Assembly: GCF_030269925.1 (NCBI RefSeq)
Contig: NC_085117.1
Coordinates: forward strand, 13,082,731 to 13,146,730
Direction of reading: 5' to 3'
DNA from: Bombyx mori
Taxonomy: Eukaryota; Arthropoda; Insecta; Lepidoptera; Bombycidae
Length of the DNA stretch: 64,000 bases
Shown here: piece after piece, positions 24,801-32,679 of the stretch
Numbering within the stretch: the first letter of the stretch is position 1
How the letters are laid out: every line of letters begins with the position of its first letter
Position numbers and translations under genes: made by a program
Notes under the pieces: model-generated
Databases searched by the model: none
Seen by the model: only the letters and a program-made list of their open reading frames with translations
Told to the model about the DNA's origin: nothing

Positions 24801-24908
24801 CTTTTTTTCTTCCAGAAACTTAAATTAGAACAAAGTATTCCAGAATTGGATACAAATCCATTTTTATCCAGGAGGTTTGCATCTACTTCGAATTTCCAGA
24901 AGAACTAG
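18806..24908 (+). CDS. small IQ-motif protein, IQCK-like, 3 exons
   Basis: Exons are 18806-19065, 22766-22895 and 24816-24908, giving 160 aa with every junction in frame (phase 2, then phase 0). The N-terminal part is rich in Lys. Residues 103-119 hold an IQ motif, IQKTVRQYFVQRQ, preceded by WPEEYAATL and followed by DDVQEMRDFWRKLKLE. IQ motifs bind calmodulin or EF-hand light chains. The combination of an IQ motif followed by a charged helix with QE-R-W/F resembles vertebrate IQ domain-containing protein K, which is associated with cilia; this is from memory and moderate. The start is the first ATG of the exon. Its introns (3.7 and 1.9 kb) carry a mariner, SINE and LINE fragments and a MITE. 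It converges on the mS34 gene, with stops 104 bp apart. Confidence 0.7.
19447..19590 (+). repeat. Bm1 SINE, 3' part, in intron 1 of the IQ gene
   Basis: It runs from CTGAGACCTTATAACTC through CAGTAACCACTTAACACC to CATCTAAGCAATAAAAA. The head is missing. Confidence 0.8.
19880..21186 (+). mobile_element. complete 1307-bp mariner transposon, copy 1
   Basis: Terminal inverted repeats start CCTAGTCAGGTCATAA at both ends and extend to a shared TGTCACA. The element is flanked by TA on each side, the hallmark target of the Tc1/mariner superfamily. It lies in intron 1 of the IQ gene in the sense orientation. It has the same length as the copy at 54296-55602. Confidence 0.95.
20021..21061 (+). CDS. 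mariner-family transposase, open but catalytically substituted
   Basis: The protein has 346 aa. The N-terminus has helix-turn-helix DNA-binding segments (VIALHRCGYAPIQIF; then GRPRSVRTPAVIKAV and LALQMGLSRTTVKRVL), which recognise the inverted repeats. The DDE/D-type catalytic domain has the first Asp in FSDEKIF and the second in VFQQDS. The third, expected in the SPDLNPLDY motif, reads SPYLNSLDY here, so the third catalytic Asp is Tyr and a conserved Pro is Ser. The frame is uninterrupted and ends HGSHFE. Without the third metal-binding residue it should not cut DNA, although it could still bind ends. It resembles the maT/D37D group of mariners more than classical Mos1, a tentative placement. 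Confidence 0.9.
   Translation: MERTLKEDRVAVIALHRCGYAPIQIFNILKNLNITKRFVYRSIKRYNEDSSVDDKSRSGRPRSVRTPAVIKAVKARIQRNPKRKQKLLALQMGLSRTTVKRVLNEDLELRAYRRKTGHRLNARLMDLRLKRCRALLKRYAGKKYREILFSDEKIFTVEESYNKQNDKVYAHSSEEASNRIPRVQRGHFPSSLMVWLGVSYWGLTEVHFCEKGVKTNAVVYQNTVLTNLVEPVSHTMFNNRHWVFQQDSASAHRAKSTQDWLAAREIDFIRHEDWPSSSPYLNSLDYKIWQHLEEKACSRPHLNLESLKTSLIKAAADIAMDLVRAAIDDWPRRLKACIQNHGSHFE
21380..21622 (-). repeat. Bm1 SINE, 3' part, in intron 1 of the IQ gene
   Basis: Poly(T), then CTTAGATGGGTGGACGATC and the body, ending at CGTACCACCAGTAA. It lacks the tRNA head, so it is 5'-truncated. Confidence 0.85.
22127..22260. mobile_element. 134-bp near-palindromic MITE
   Basis: Imperfect inverted ends of about 40 bp: CTTAGTGAGGGTTTTTTAAC...CTCGATCGCGTAAAAG on the left mirrors CTTTTACGCGATCGAG...TTAAAAAAACTAGCACTTAAG on the right. 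A short unique centre (TTTGCCGCTAGGGGCGCTG) separates the arms. There is no ORF of note. I recall this as a widespread lepidopteran repeat, but its superfamily is not clear. Confidence 0.7.
22652..22677. repeat. (ATT)n microsatellite
   Basis: About seven consecutive ATT units in intron 1 of the IQ gene. Confidence 0.9.
22908..23203 (+). repeat. interspersed repeat, CTGACCCGGCAGAC type
   Basis: Same family as 7381-7625: CTGACCCGGCAGACTTCG start, TGCCTCAATCGATAAATAAA, AATCGGTCCAGCCGTTCTC and a TTCATTTTTATAT end. It carries an extra internal stretch (GGAGACACATCAAAGG) absent from the other copy. It lies in intron 2 of the IQ gene. Confidence 0.7.
23397..23699 (-). mobile_element. jockey-clade LINE 3' end (subfamily A), well preserved
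   Basis: Reversed A-tail at 23397, then CTAAGCTGGTAGCCTTGAG, the CACGGGGCTCAAACC block and an intact AAGATCCGGCGAGAAACTCA core. The minus strand keeps the last codons of the reverse transcriptase ORF (PDPLTVLLGTSSTGHRSRRT). It is 5'-truncated and lies in intron 2 of the IQ gene. Confidence 0.85.
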
Positions 24909-24962
24909 GTGATTATTTTGAGACTTTAAATTAGTAAATCATGATTTAATCTCTAACAGTGT

Positions 24963-24968
24963 TTTATT
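24963..24968 (-). terminator. polyadenylation signal of the mS34 gene
   Basis: TTTATT on the plus strand is AATAAA on the minus strand, about 45 bp beyond the mS34 stop. It lies in the 104-bp gap to the convergent IQ gene. Confidence 0.6.
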
Positions 24969-25012
24969 TCTATCTGAATAATATTAATTCAACAACATTA
25001 GTTAATTTGTTA

Positions 25013-26884
25013 TTATAGAGGGATACCATCATACAGGGAGGGACTGACTGGTTTTCCTAATCCCATAGTAAACTTTATTGTGGGTTGTTCATTGGCTTTT
25101 GCTATCTTGTTTGTTCTATTTGGACTTTGATTATAACTGAGGGGCATCATGAAGTCTTTGGAGGTCTGAAAATAGAAAAAGTATGTTATATATAATTTTT
25201 TAAACATGTGATTGAGCTCATGTGGTCATAAGGTGGGCACTGGAACCCATGGGCATGTGAATGTCGGAACCCACCTTGAGTCTCAATTACAAAGTATAAG
25301 AGTTGTCCTCACCATTCAAACTAAAGCAGATCACTGCATTAAGGCAGAAATAGGCAGGATAGTGGTCTCTACCTATGGATACTGACAAGAAGCCTTTTTC
25401 ATTTATTCACAGTATGCTCACATAGCACTAAAAATTCTAGTGAATCTATTAGCCGTGTTTTACAACATTGTGAACCAAGTGTCAATGGAGTAACAAAAAT
25501 GGATCGAATTCTTTCCAGTAGTTTTGTGTGGTCAATGGTCCAGTGGTTATTCTAGGCCATCACTGCCGTGGTTCAATCATTCATGGCAGGTTTTACAGGT
25601 TTCTATACCTTATAGCCCACAATAGTGGCAAATTAGTGTGGGTCATTTCCACGAGTGTACCACACAACAATTTTTTCAAGTTCAATTTCAGAATAAAGGA
25701 ATAATATTAAACATAATAGATAAGTACTTCATTTAACTAATGGGGCTTTTTAGATATAGTCAAACCTGACTAAGTAAGAAATGGGCAAGCGAGAAATCTC
25801 AAAGTGAGAGTAATTGCCTGGTCCCATCTTTCTAACCTCTAAAACTCTCTCTCTACGTAAGAGAAATAGAAGCCTGTATAAGAAAGTAATGGTTTCTTAT
25901 ATATTTGTATCTAGGCCTCTATAACTGAGACTGTTGCTTATCTAAAATTCTATAAACACAACAGTCAAGCATGTAAGCATACTTGCAGTTCCTATTTATT
26001 TATGTTTATAACATATTGCTTAATCTCTCTAAATTTCATAATAGTCATACTTAAATAGTAGTTAAACAATATAACTGCAAGACATGCAGATTGCAAATGG
26101 TTAATTTTTAAATTTCACTTGAAGTCCTACTCACTTCTAGTCCTTTCTTTTCATGATCTTTAATGATAAACAGTTTCATCAATGGTGGCATTTCAATAGA
26201 ATTCGGTAATATGACATCTGCCTTATTTCCAATGGTGTTTATAGACTCTAACAACCTAGTTTCTTCTCTTTTGGGGATAAGCTGATAATCAGTTTTGTAT
26301 GATGTGCGATATATTTCTGTAATATTGGGTAGTTTTTGTCCTCTGAATGTTTTCTCAACCCAAACACGTACTCTTCTCCTTTCCTGTAATATATATAAGT
26401 TTACACATATCTTAATGTTCCAATACAATGATGCAGTTCGGCACACAACAATATTGCCAATTTTGTGTGAACTCTTTATGTCATAATCCTTTTTTTATTG
26501 CCCTAATAGGCAGATGAGCATACAGCCCACCTGCTGGGTGGTTACCGTCGCTCATGGACTTCTTCAATGTCAGGGGCAGAGCCAAGCTGCTGCCTCTCGG
26601 ACTCTTTTCTAAACTACTGTTAAGTTACTGGCAAAGCAACATATTAAGCACATGATATTGACATCTTAACAATATTTAATATAACTCAGTTACATTACCT
26701 CGTCGGGGCAAGTTTGCACTTTCACGATTTTCATAAAACTAGGTTCTGGGTAACGCAAGAAAACAGATCTGACAATAATCCTGCCTACACCAAAATTCTT
26801 TAGGCTACCAACGATTTCCCAAAGTGATTTTCCTTTAAAGTCAGTCGTTCTTCCAACATATTTTATTACAGTACCGGTAGCCAT
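25013..26884 (-). CDS. mRpS34: mitochondrial ribosomal protein S34 (mS34), 3 exons
   Basis: Exons in transcript order are 26884-26699, 26383-26135 and 25165-25013, with GT-AG borders and phase 0 throughout, giving 195 aa. The N-terminal signature IKYVGRTTDFKGKSLWEIV and the block RYPEPSFMKIVKVQ, followed by VRVWVEKTFRGQKLP and TDYQLIPKREE, match the mS34 family as I know it. The protein is a small-subunit component of the metazoan mitoribosome, without a bacterial counterpart, and acts in the mitochondrial matrix. The length fits the family's usual size of about 200 aa. Intron 1 holds a SINE fragment and intron 2 a degenerate Bm1. The gene ends tail-to-tail with the IQ gene. Confidence 0.9.
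25205..25397 (-). repeat. degenerate Bm1 SINE in intron 2 of mRpS34
   Basis: ACTGGAACCCATGGGCATG, CCCACCTTGAGTCTC, TCACTGCATTAAGGCAGAAATAGGCAG and GACAAGAAG follow Bm1 order with about one change in five. The head is absent. Confidence 0.65.
26492..26612 (-). repeat. second SINE family, 3' part, in intron 1 of mRpS34
   Basis: Reverse-complemented, it reads CTTGGCTCTGCCCCTGACAT, AAGTCCATGAGCGACGGTAA, CAGGTGGGCTGTATGCTC and CTGCCTATTAGGGCAATAAAA. The plus-strand copy at 40860-40980 is the same family. The tail resembles that of Bm1. Confidence 0.7.
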
Positions 26885-27089
26885 TTCTTTCTTTTAGTGG
26901 AATTAAGTGTATAAGTAATTTAAGGTGGATTTAATATTTCTTAAAGTTGAATTTTATTTATTTTATTCCTATTTTTATTCTTTGATAGATAGCAGTGGTA
27001 GTTTTATTTTTCCAATTGGAAAGGCAAAGGTATCATACCGTACAGCCTAATTTATATATATTATATATTTTTTATATGAAAAATGACAT

Positions 27090-27396
27090 TATGAAATGAA
27101 ATGAAATCATATGAAATAAGATGAGATAATATGGGATGAAATATAATCTCAGTAAAATGGTGGTCATTTACTGAGACTTTTTCAATGGACTTTTTGGAGG
27201 ATCCCGAGAAGTTGCGTCCAGCGGCTTTGTTTCATTTTCCCACATTTGTGCACTTTCACAGATATTAAACAGTTAATAAACCACCGTTATTACACATTTA
27301 AACCTGAAGAAACACCAAATAGACAAAATAAAACAAATCACACAACTTCACTCCTCGCCTTTCCGCCAAAAAGTCTCGCGTTCCCGCCAAAAAGTC
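27090..27396. repeat. duplicated block, copy 1 (just upstream of mRpS34)
   Basis: From a GAAAT-rich run through ATGGGATGAAATATAATCTC, TTTTTGGAGGATCCCGAGAA, GCGGCTTTGTTTCATTTTCC and AATCACACAACTTCACTCC to CCCGCCAAAAAG. Most of it recurs at 29240-29495 in the same orientation. It begins about 200 bp upstream of the mRpS34 start and may overlap its promoter. Confidence 0.8.
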
Positions 27397-27769
27397 TGAC
27401 TATAGATAACACACTTAATAAGTCTTTGACCATGAAACCGCAAAGTGAAAAAATCGATTTTAATAATTGGTTCCCTAAATATTAAAAAACGATTTTTAAT
27501 AAAACGATGATATTACTTACTCTCTTTTTTTACTAATTTTTAATAGGTTTTTTTATTGTTTAAACTTAAAAAAGTTTCTTTTTGTATTTTACTATTGAAA
27601 TGAAAAAGGTCACAAAATCAGATACATTTATACAATAAGTGGCATTATCGCTAAAAGCGAAGACAACTGTTTAATTTACGGAAATTAAGGAAAATGTAAA
27701 AATATAACACATTCCTGCTGCCACTGCCAGCCACACTGTCACACTGCCTGCAGTGTACTATTGACAATA

Positions 27770-28404
27770 ATTAATAAAGAAAAAATATACATACAATACA
27801 TAGATATATACCGTTTACATATATTATGAAATAACTATTTGATTTATATACTAATACACATACTTGTTTACATACTAATATACTTACATACACATAATAA
27901 ATCAACAGTATGGAAATGATAAATGATGATAATACAACAAACAACACTAAGCAGATAAGTAATGTTCCTTCACAATTCTTTTAAAGCAATTGTTGGAACA
28001 CTTCTCACTGCATCTGGCAGAGCATTCCACAATCGAACCGCCTGGATGGTTACTGAATTAACAAAGAATGATGATGAATGAGTCGGCATTTTCAGTCTCA
28101 GGCTATCCGATGATCTCAGGGAAAATGATGCGTATCACCTGGAATTCGAAACGTTCTTTGAGATATGTGAGCGTATTGTGGTAAAAGAGAATACAATACC
28201 GTAAGAAAAGAACATGAGCATTACGGCGAAGGTGAATTGGCAACCATTTGAGCGTAGCGCGAAATTCAGATACATGTTCATATTTCCGTAACCCAAATTG
28301 AATCTTATACAGAAATTTTGTAATCGCTCAAGTTTATCAAATTGTGTTTCGGTTAGATCAGGATAGCTGGAATCGGCACAGTCAAATTGGAAGAAGTAAA
28401 AAGT
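27770..28404 (-). pseudogene. C-terminal remnant of a non-LTR reverse transcriptase
   Basis: Minus-strand reading gives FDCADSSYPDLTETQFDKL and ERLQNFCIRFNLG, then after a frameshift a decayed SLRLKMPTHSSSFFVNS and TIQ-VRLWNALPDAVRSVPTI. This is the thumb and C-terminal pattern of jockey/CR1-like insect retrotransposons. The frame is broken by stops and shifts. The AT-rich part at 27770-27955 is likely its 3' UTR. The 5' side stops about 10 bp from a MITE. Confidence 0.75.
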
Positions 28405-28414
28405 TTTGAGACTA

Positions 28415-28599
28415 TACTCTATTCCAATTACGAAGTCCCTTTTGACACTTCTTAGAACGTAACTCTTCACGTTTCGCATAATTTGAAAGTAAATAAAAAA
28501 AAATACACAATCAATCTAAATCATTATACAATTAATTCACACACACAATAACATAATAACAACGTCTGTCTCATATGACTTCGTAATTGGAATAGTGTA
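28415..28599. mobile_element. 185-bp MITE, copy 2
   Basis: Same family as 7849-8060: left end TACTCTATTCCAATTACGAA, right end TTCGTAATTGGAATAGTGTA, TA on each side, and shared interior CTTAGAACGTAACTC and CACACACAATAACATAATAA. Confidence 0.85.
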
Positions 28600-29239
28600 T
28601 AATAGGTAGTCATTTCATTCTTTTGTATTAATCATTTGATTTTAAATACATTACAATAAAATGTTAAATTGTACTAAAAATTTGTAGTAATAATTTTATT
28701 CATTTTGTTTATTATTCAATCATTATTTTAAAAAAACCTGGGTTTGTTTTTTATTTTTAAAACCAACAGATTGTGGATTTGGTAAAATATTATGTACGAA
28801 AAATGCAACTTTTGGAATAGTTAGAAAAATAGATTATATAGAGGAAATCGATATATTTTAAAGAGAGAGAAATCGATTATTTAGGAATCGATTTTTCCCC
28901 TTCAAGTCACACCCCTACTAAAGGGATTCTTTTTTTTTTGTGGCTCCCCAGGTATGACCAAGTCAAGCATAGATTATACACTTAATATATTTGAGAAAGT
29001 CAAGTATTATGATTTTTTCGTCGTTTTAATTATTTAGAGTTTATGAATAATAAGAAACGAAGGAAACTGTCCATGTTGACCATTATTAATATCAGTGTAA
29101 GTATGAATTAAATTAGCAGCGTGGAACGGTATAGATAAATTAGGTTGAGAAAGTAATTTGATTAATGTAGTGATTAACTCTGCAAATGATAATATGAAGT
29201 GAAATGCAATGAAGTTGATTAATATTATGAAGTATGGCA
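28600..29239. other. AT-rich spacer between duplicated blocks
   Basis: I see no gene or repeat. Confidence 0.4.
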
Positions 29240-29495
29240 TAAAATGAAATGAAATAAGATGATATGGGATGAAATATAATCTCAGTAAAATGGTGGTTAT
29301 TTACTGAGACTTTCTCACTTTTTGGAGGATCCCGAGAAGTTACGTCCAGCGGCTTTGTTTCATTTTCCCACTTTTGTGCACTTTCAGAGATACTAAACAG
29401 TTAATAAACATTTAAACCTGAAGAAACACTAAATAGATAAAATAAAACAAATCACACAACTTCACTCTTCGCGATCCCGCCAAAAAGGCAAAGGG
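29240..29495. repeat. duplicated block, copy 2
   Basis: Direct repeat of 27090-27396 with small gaps. It shares ATGGGATGAAATATAATCTC, AGTAAAATGGTGGT, TTTTTGGAGGATCCCGAGAA and AATCACACAACTTCACTC. Confidence 0.8.
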
Positions 29496-29516
29496 TTTGA
29501 TAATAGCACTCAGTTT

Positions 29517-29767
29517 ATTTTTTGCTACCTAAGTCTTGAAAGACCATATCAGCGTCATCGAGCAGTAGGTGAGCTCCCGAGGCTCAAAACTGGAGTTGTT
29601 GCGAACACGAACCCTAGCAAGAGCCGTGCTTCGCAAAATATACCACCGGATCGAAAACGCAACCCACTGAGAAGATCCGGCGAGAAACTCAGTGAGCTGT
29701 GTGTCTGTGGGTTAATTTACTCGCCGAGCCCTTCGTCACAAGCGACGGGTTCGACGAGAATGGTTGG
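29517..29767 (-). mobile_element. jockey-clade LINE 3' end (subfamily A)
   Basis: CTACCTAAGTCTTGAAAGAC, GAACACGAACCCTAGCAAG, the AAGATCCGGCGAGAAACTCA core and CGTCACAAGCGACGGGTTCG. It is 5'-truncated. Confidence 0.8.
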
Positions 29768-30039
29768 GACACTCAGCATAAGCTCAGTTTCATAGAACTG
29801 TGATTTACTCTTTGGAAGTGAATTATTTTTTCCGAATATTTTATGATTTGATTACGAAGCCTTTAAGCCACGAAGTACGATTGTAGTTGTTAGAATAATG
29901 GACAACAGTAGATAGATATATTAAGCAAAATTATAGAAAAGTGGCCTATTCCTTCTCCCCTAAAATTTTAAGGCAAACCCAAAAGCAACATATTTTTGTT
30001 ATGTCCTACACTTAATGGTGCTTACGTTGTTCAAGATTT

Positions 30040-30300
30040 ACCCTAGTAATAGCAGTGCTTCGCTGAATCTATCAATAGCAGCGCTTCGCTGAATCTACCA
30101 CTGGATCGAATCGTGACTTACTGAAAAGATCCGGCAAGATGGAACTCAGTGAGTTATGTTTATAAGCTAAGCTGCACTCTGGTAGAACTCTTTGTCGTAT
30201 TCGACGAGCTCGACGAAAACGATGTCCAGCGCTTGGAAAGCTTAGAAGCACCGAGAATTGATTCGGAGAATCCGACAAGTCATGTTTTGAGTGACGGGGA
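30040..30300 (-). mobile_element. jockey-clade LINE 3' end, decayed, with internal duplication
   Basis: The core is AAGATCCGGCAAGATGGAAC with TTCGACGAGCTCGACGAAAACG. A 26-bp unit, AATAGCAGYGCTTCGCTGAA plus six bases, occurs twice in tandem (about 30047-30098). It is old and 5'-truncated. Confidence 0.65.
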
Positions 30301-32404
30301 GTTCGCGTTATCCCGTCGCCTTACTATTGTTGTCACAACATACATACAGTTGATAAAAATCTCTAATTATTGTATAATACTTTAAGTGAAATGGGAAGCG
30401 GAATGAAATTAGTTTATTTGAAATTGTAATACACTTATATAGATTTGAATGAAATGGAGTGCAACGAGACGAGGTGAGATAAAATGAAATGACATCCTAG
30501 TAAAGCAAGCAAATTGCTCTAAGAACTGAGTCGTAAATTATTAAATGAAATACGAATAGTTCAAGAAAGTATGCGTAACCGCTATAAAATGAGCGAGCAA
30601 CATGGGTGCAAGCTATAAAAAATAAAGCGAATGTGAATAAGGAAAAGGGAATTTCTCGGGCAACACCATTAATACAAGCGGAAACGTCATTATTTTTACT
30701 TGACTGCTAATGTCGAAGTAGGTACTTAAATCATGTGCTGGATTATCTACTTCTTCTTGGCCTGATCCCACATTATTTAGACTAGCCGCAGCATGTATCA
30801 TGCTGCATCCCTATTCAGAATCCCCAATCCTTGAGAGTCTCTATTCGGCATGAGTTTTACGACCGTCCGCTTACCGGACGCATACACTCCTGAGGTTATA
30901 TCTCCAGTAGTTTATCAATTGCAAAATGCTTTAATTTTTCTTCTTTTTGTGTTTTACTTTATCCGTTTTTGGTGTACGATTTGCATTTATAATTATAAAT
31001 AAAACATTTTTTCTTTGTATTTCGTAATAATTTCCACACGTACATAAACTTACTGGATTGCATTGCAATAAAAAACATGTTTCACTTTTATTCACTTTAT
31101 TTTAAAAACAGGTTTACGTTATTGAAAGAAATAATAATAAACAATTAAAAATCAACTTCAATTTATTTTCAATTTCTTATTTTGTTACTTGATGTAGGTA
31201 GTTTATGTGATACAAATTTTGTAAATATAATTATAGTAGTTAACAGTATTAAATTTTAAATGCAGTTTGTAATTGCTTGATAACAATGTCATGGAAAATC
31301 CAAAGTAAATGGTATCGGGTGAATTGTGTTATAATACATTGGCCATATTAATGAATTATCATAAATAAATATCTTATTAAAGAACCCACTAAATTGATCT
31401 ATTACTTAAAATTTGCTAAATGAAATGAGGACTTCCTATTAGACTATGGATTTAATCCCGAATTTACAATAAGCCCTAATTTAAATATAACAGGCAAGTT
31501 TTAGGCATTTGAATAATAAACTAATTAAATTTAAACCTCTACTCTTGTTCACGAAACTAAATCGGTATTATCAGATAAACACATGACATTGAACAGTCTA
31601 AGATTGTTTACATGAAAATTCAGTCTGCAAAGGATCACTACCAATGAAATTTAATAAAACCATCAACTCAAGTCCAAATATACCACACAAACTAGCAATT
31701 AATTTATAATTGTCACCTTTGGTGGAATTCCGTATACCTTTACTATTTAGAATTACCTATATTTCAAATATTTATGCACGAAGCTGCAAACTCTCGACAA
31801 TGTTTAATTGGAGAGTACTTTCATGCAGTACATTAATTGTAAGTATATTAACACTTCTCCGGACCATTCTCTTTTCGACAGCTTATCCACGGCGCAATCA
31901 CTAGGTATAGGTCAAATTAAACTGCATAGTAACTTACTAAAATTCATATTCCATTCAATATGACCTATGTTGTTGTGTTGTCTAGGCCCTCATTTAATGA
32001 TACAATTTTCCTACAGTTATCTCTGTACAGCAATCCAAATCCCGTTGGCAAAAAAATTAGTATAAATAAATAATATTTAGCTATAAATTGCCTAGTTACC
32101 AACAGGAATGAGCTTTGTGAACACGCAGGTGGTGATTACAAGTCTGTATATGAGACCCGAATGCAACTTACATCCGGCCGCAATGTAGCATGCAATGCCA
32201 CAGTGACCGTTGCATTATAACTAAGCAATCGCAACAAGACAAATATTTACACATCACCATTGATAATCACGATAAATAAGGAACTTATATAATTAGAATA
32301 ATTTAAAATAGTTGGGATATCATTACTAAACGTTAATAGGAATCAGTCAATCAATATCCACAGTGATTCATCATTAGAACACGTCGTCGCCTCATTAAAT
32401 AGGA
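30301..32404. other. AT-rich intergenic DNA
   Basis: I see no gene. A GAAAT-rich stretch near 30440-30500 faintly resembles the start of the duplicated blocks at 27090 and 29240. Confidence 0.4.
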
Positions 32405-32679
32405 TCCGGTGTACGAAACGTGCGGCGCGGGCGTCTCATCTTGCGCTCTGGAACAAATGTGGCGCCGCCCGCGGCTCACGACGCGCCGTGCAACGGATGC
32501 TTCGGTCAGGAGGTCGTACTGACCGAACATATTATTATCGGATGTTGGCCATGCTCGAAGCCAAGGCTACAATTTCCTATATGTGCACACTCAACGAGTG
32601 GGGTGCTGTGATAAAACGCGGGGCCCGAGGGCCGCGGCAGCGTCGCAGGCTCTGCTCGGGTCTGCGGCAGCGCCGGCAT
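32405..32679. other. GC-rich 3' flank of Pdk1
   Basis: Much richer in GC and CpG than its neighbours (GTGCGGCGCGGGCG, GCGCCGCCCGCGGC, GCGGGGCCCGAGGGCCGCGG). It begins directly after the Pdk1 stop codon in transcript orientation, so it is probably 3' UTR. It has no clear repeat or coding match. Confidence 0.5.
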
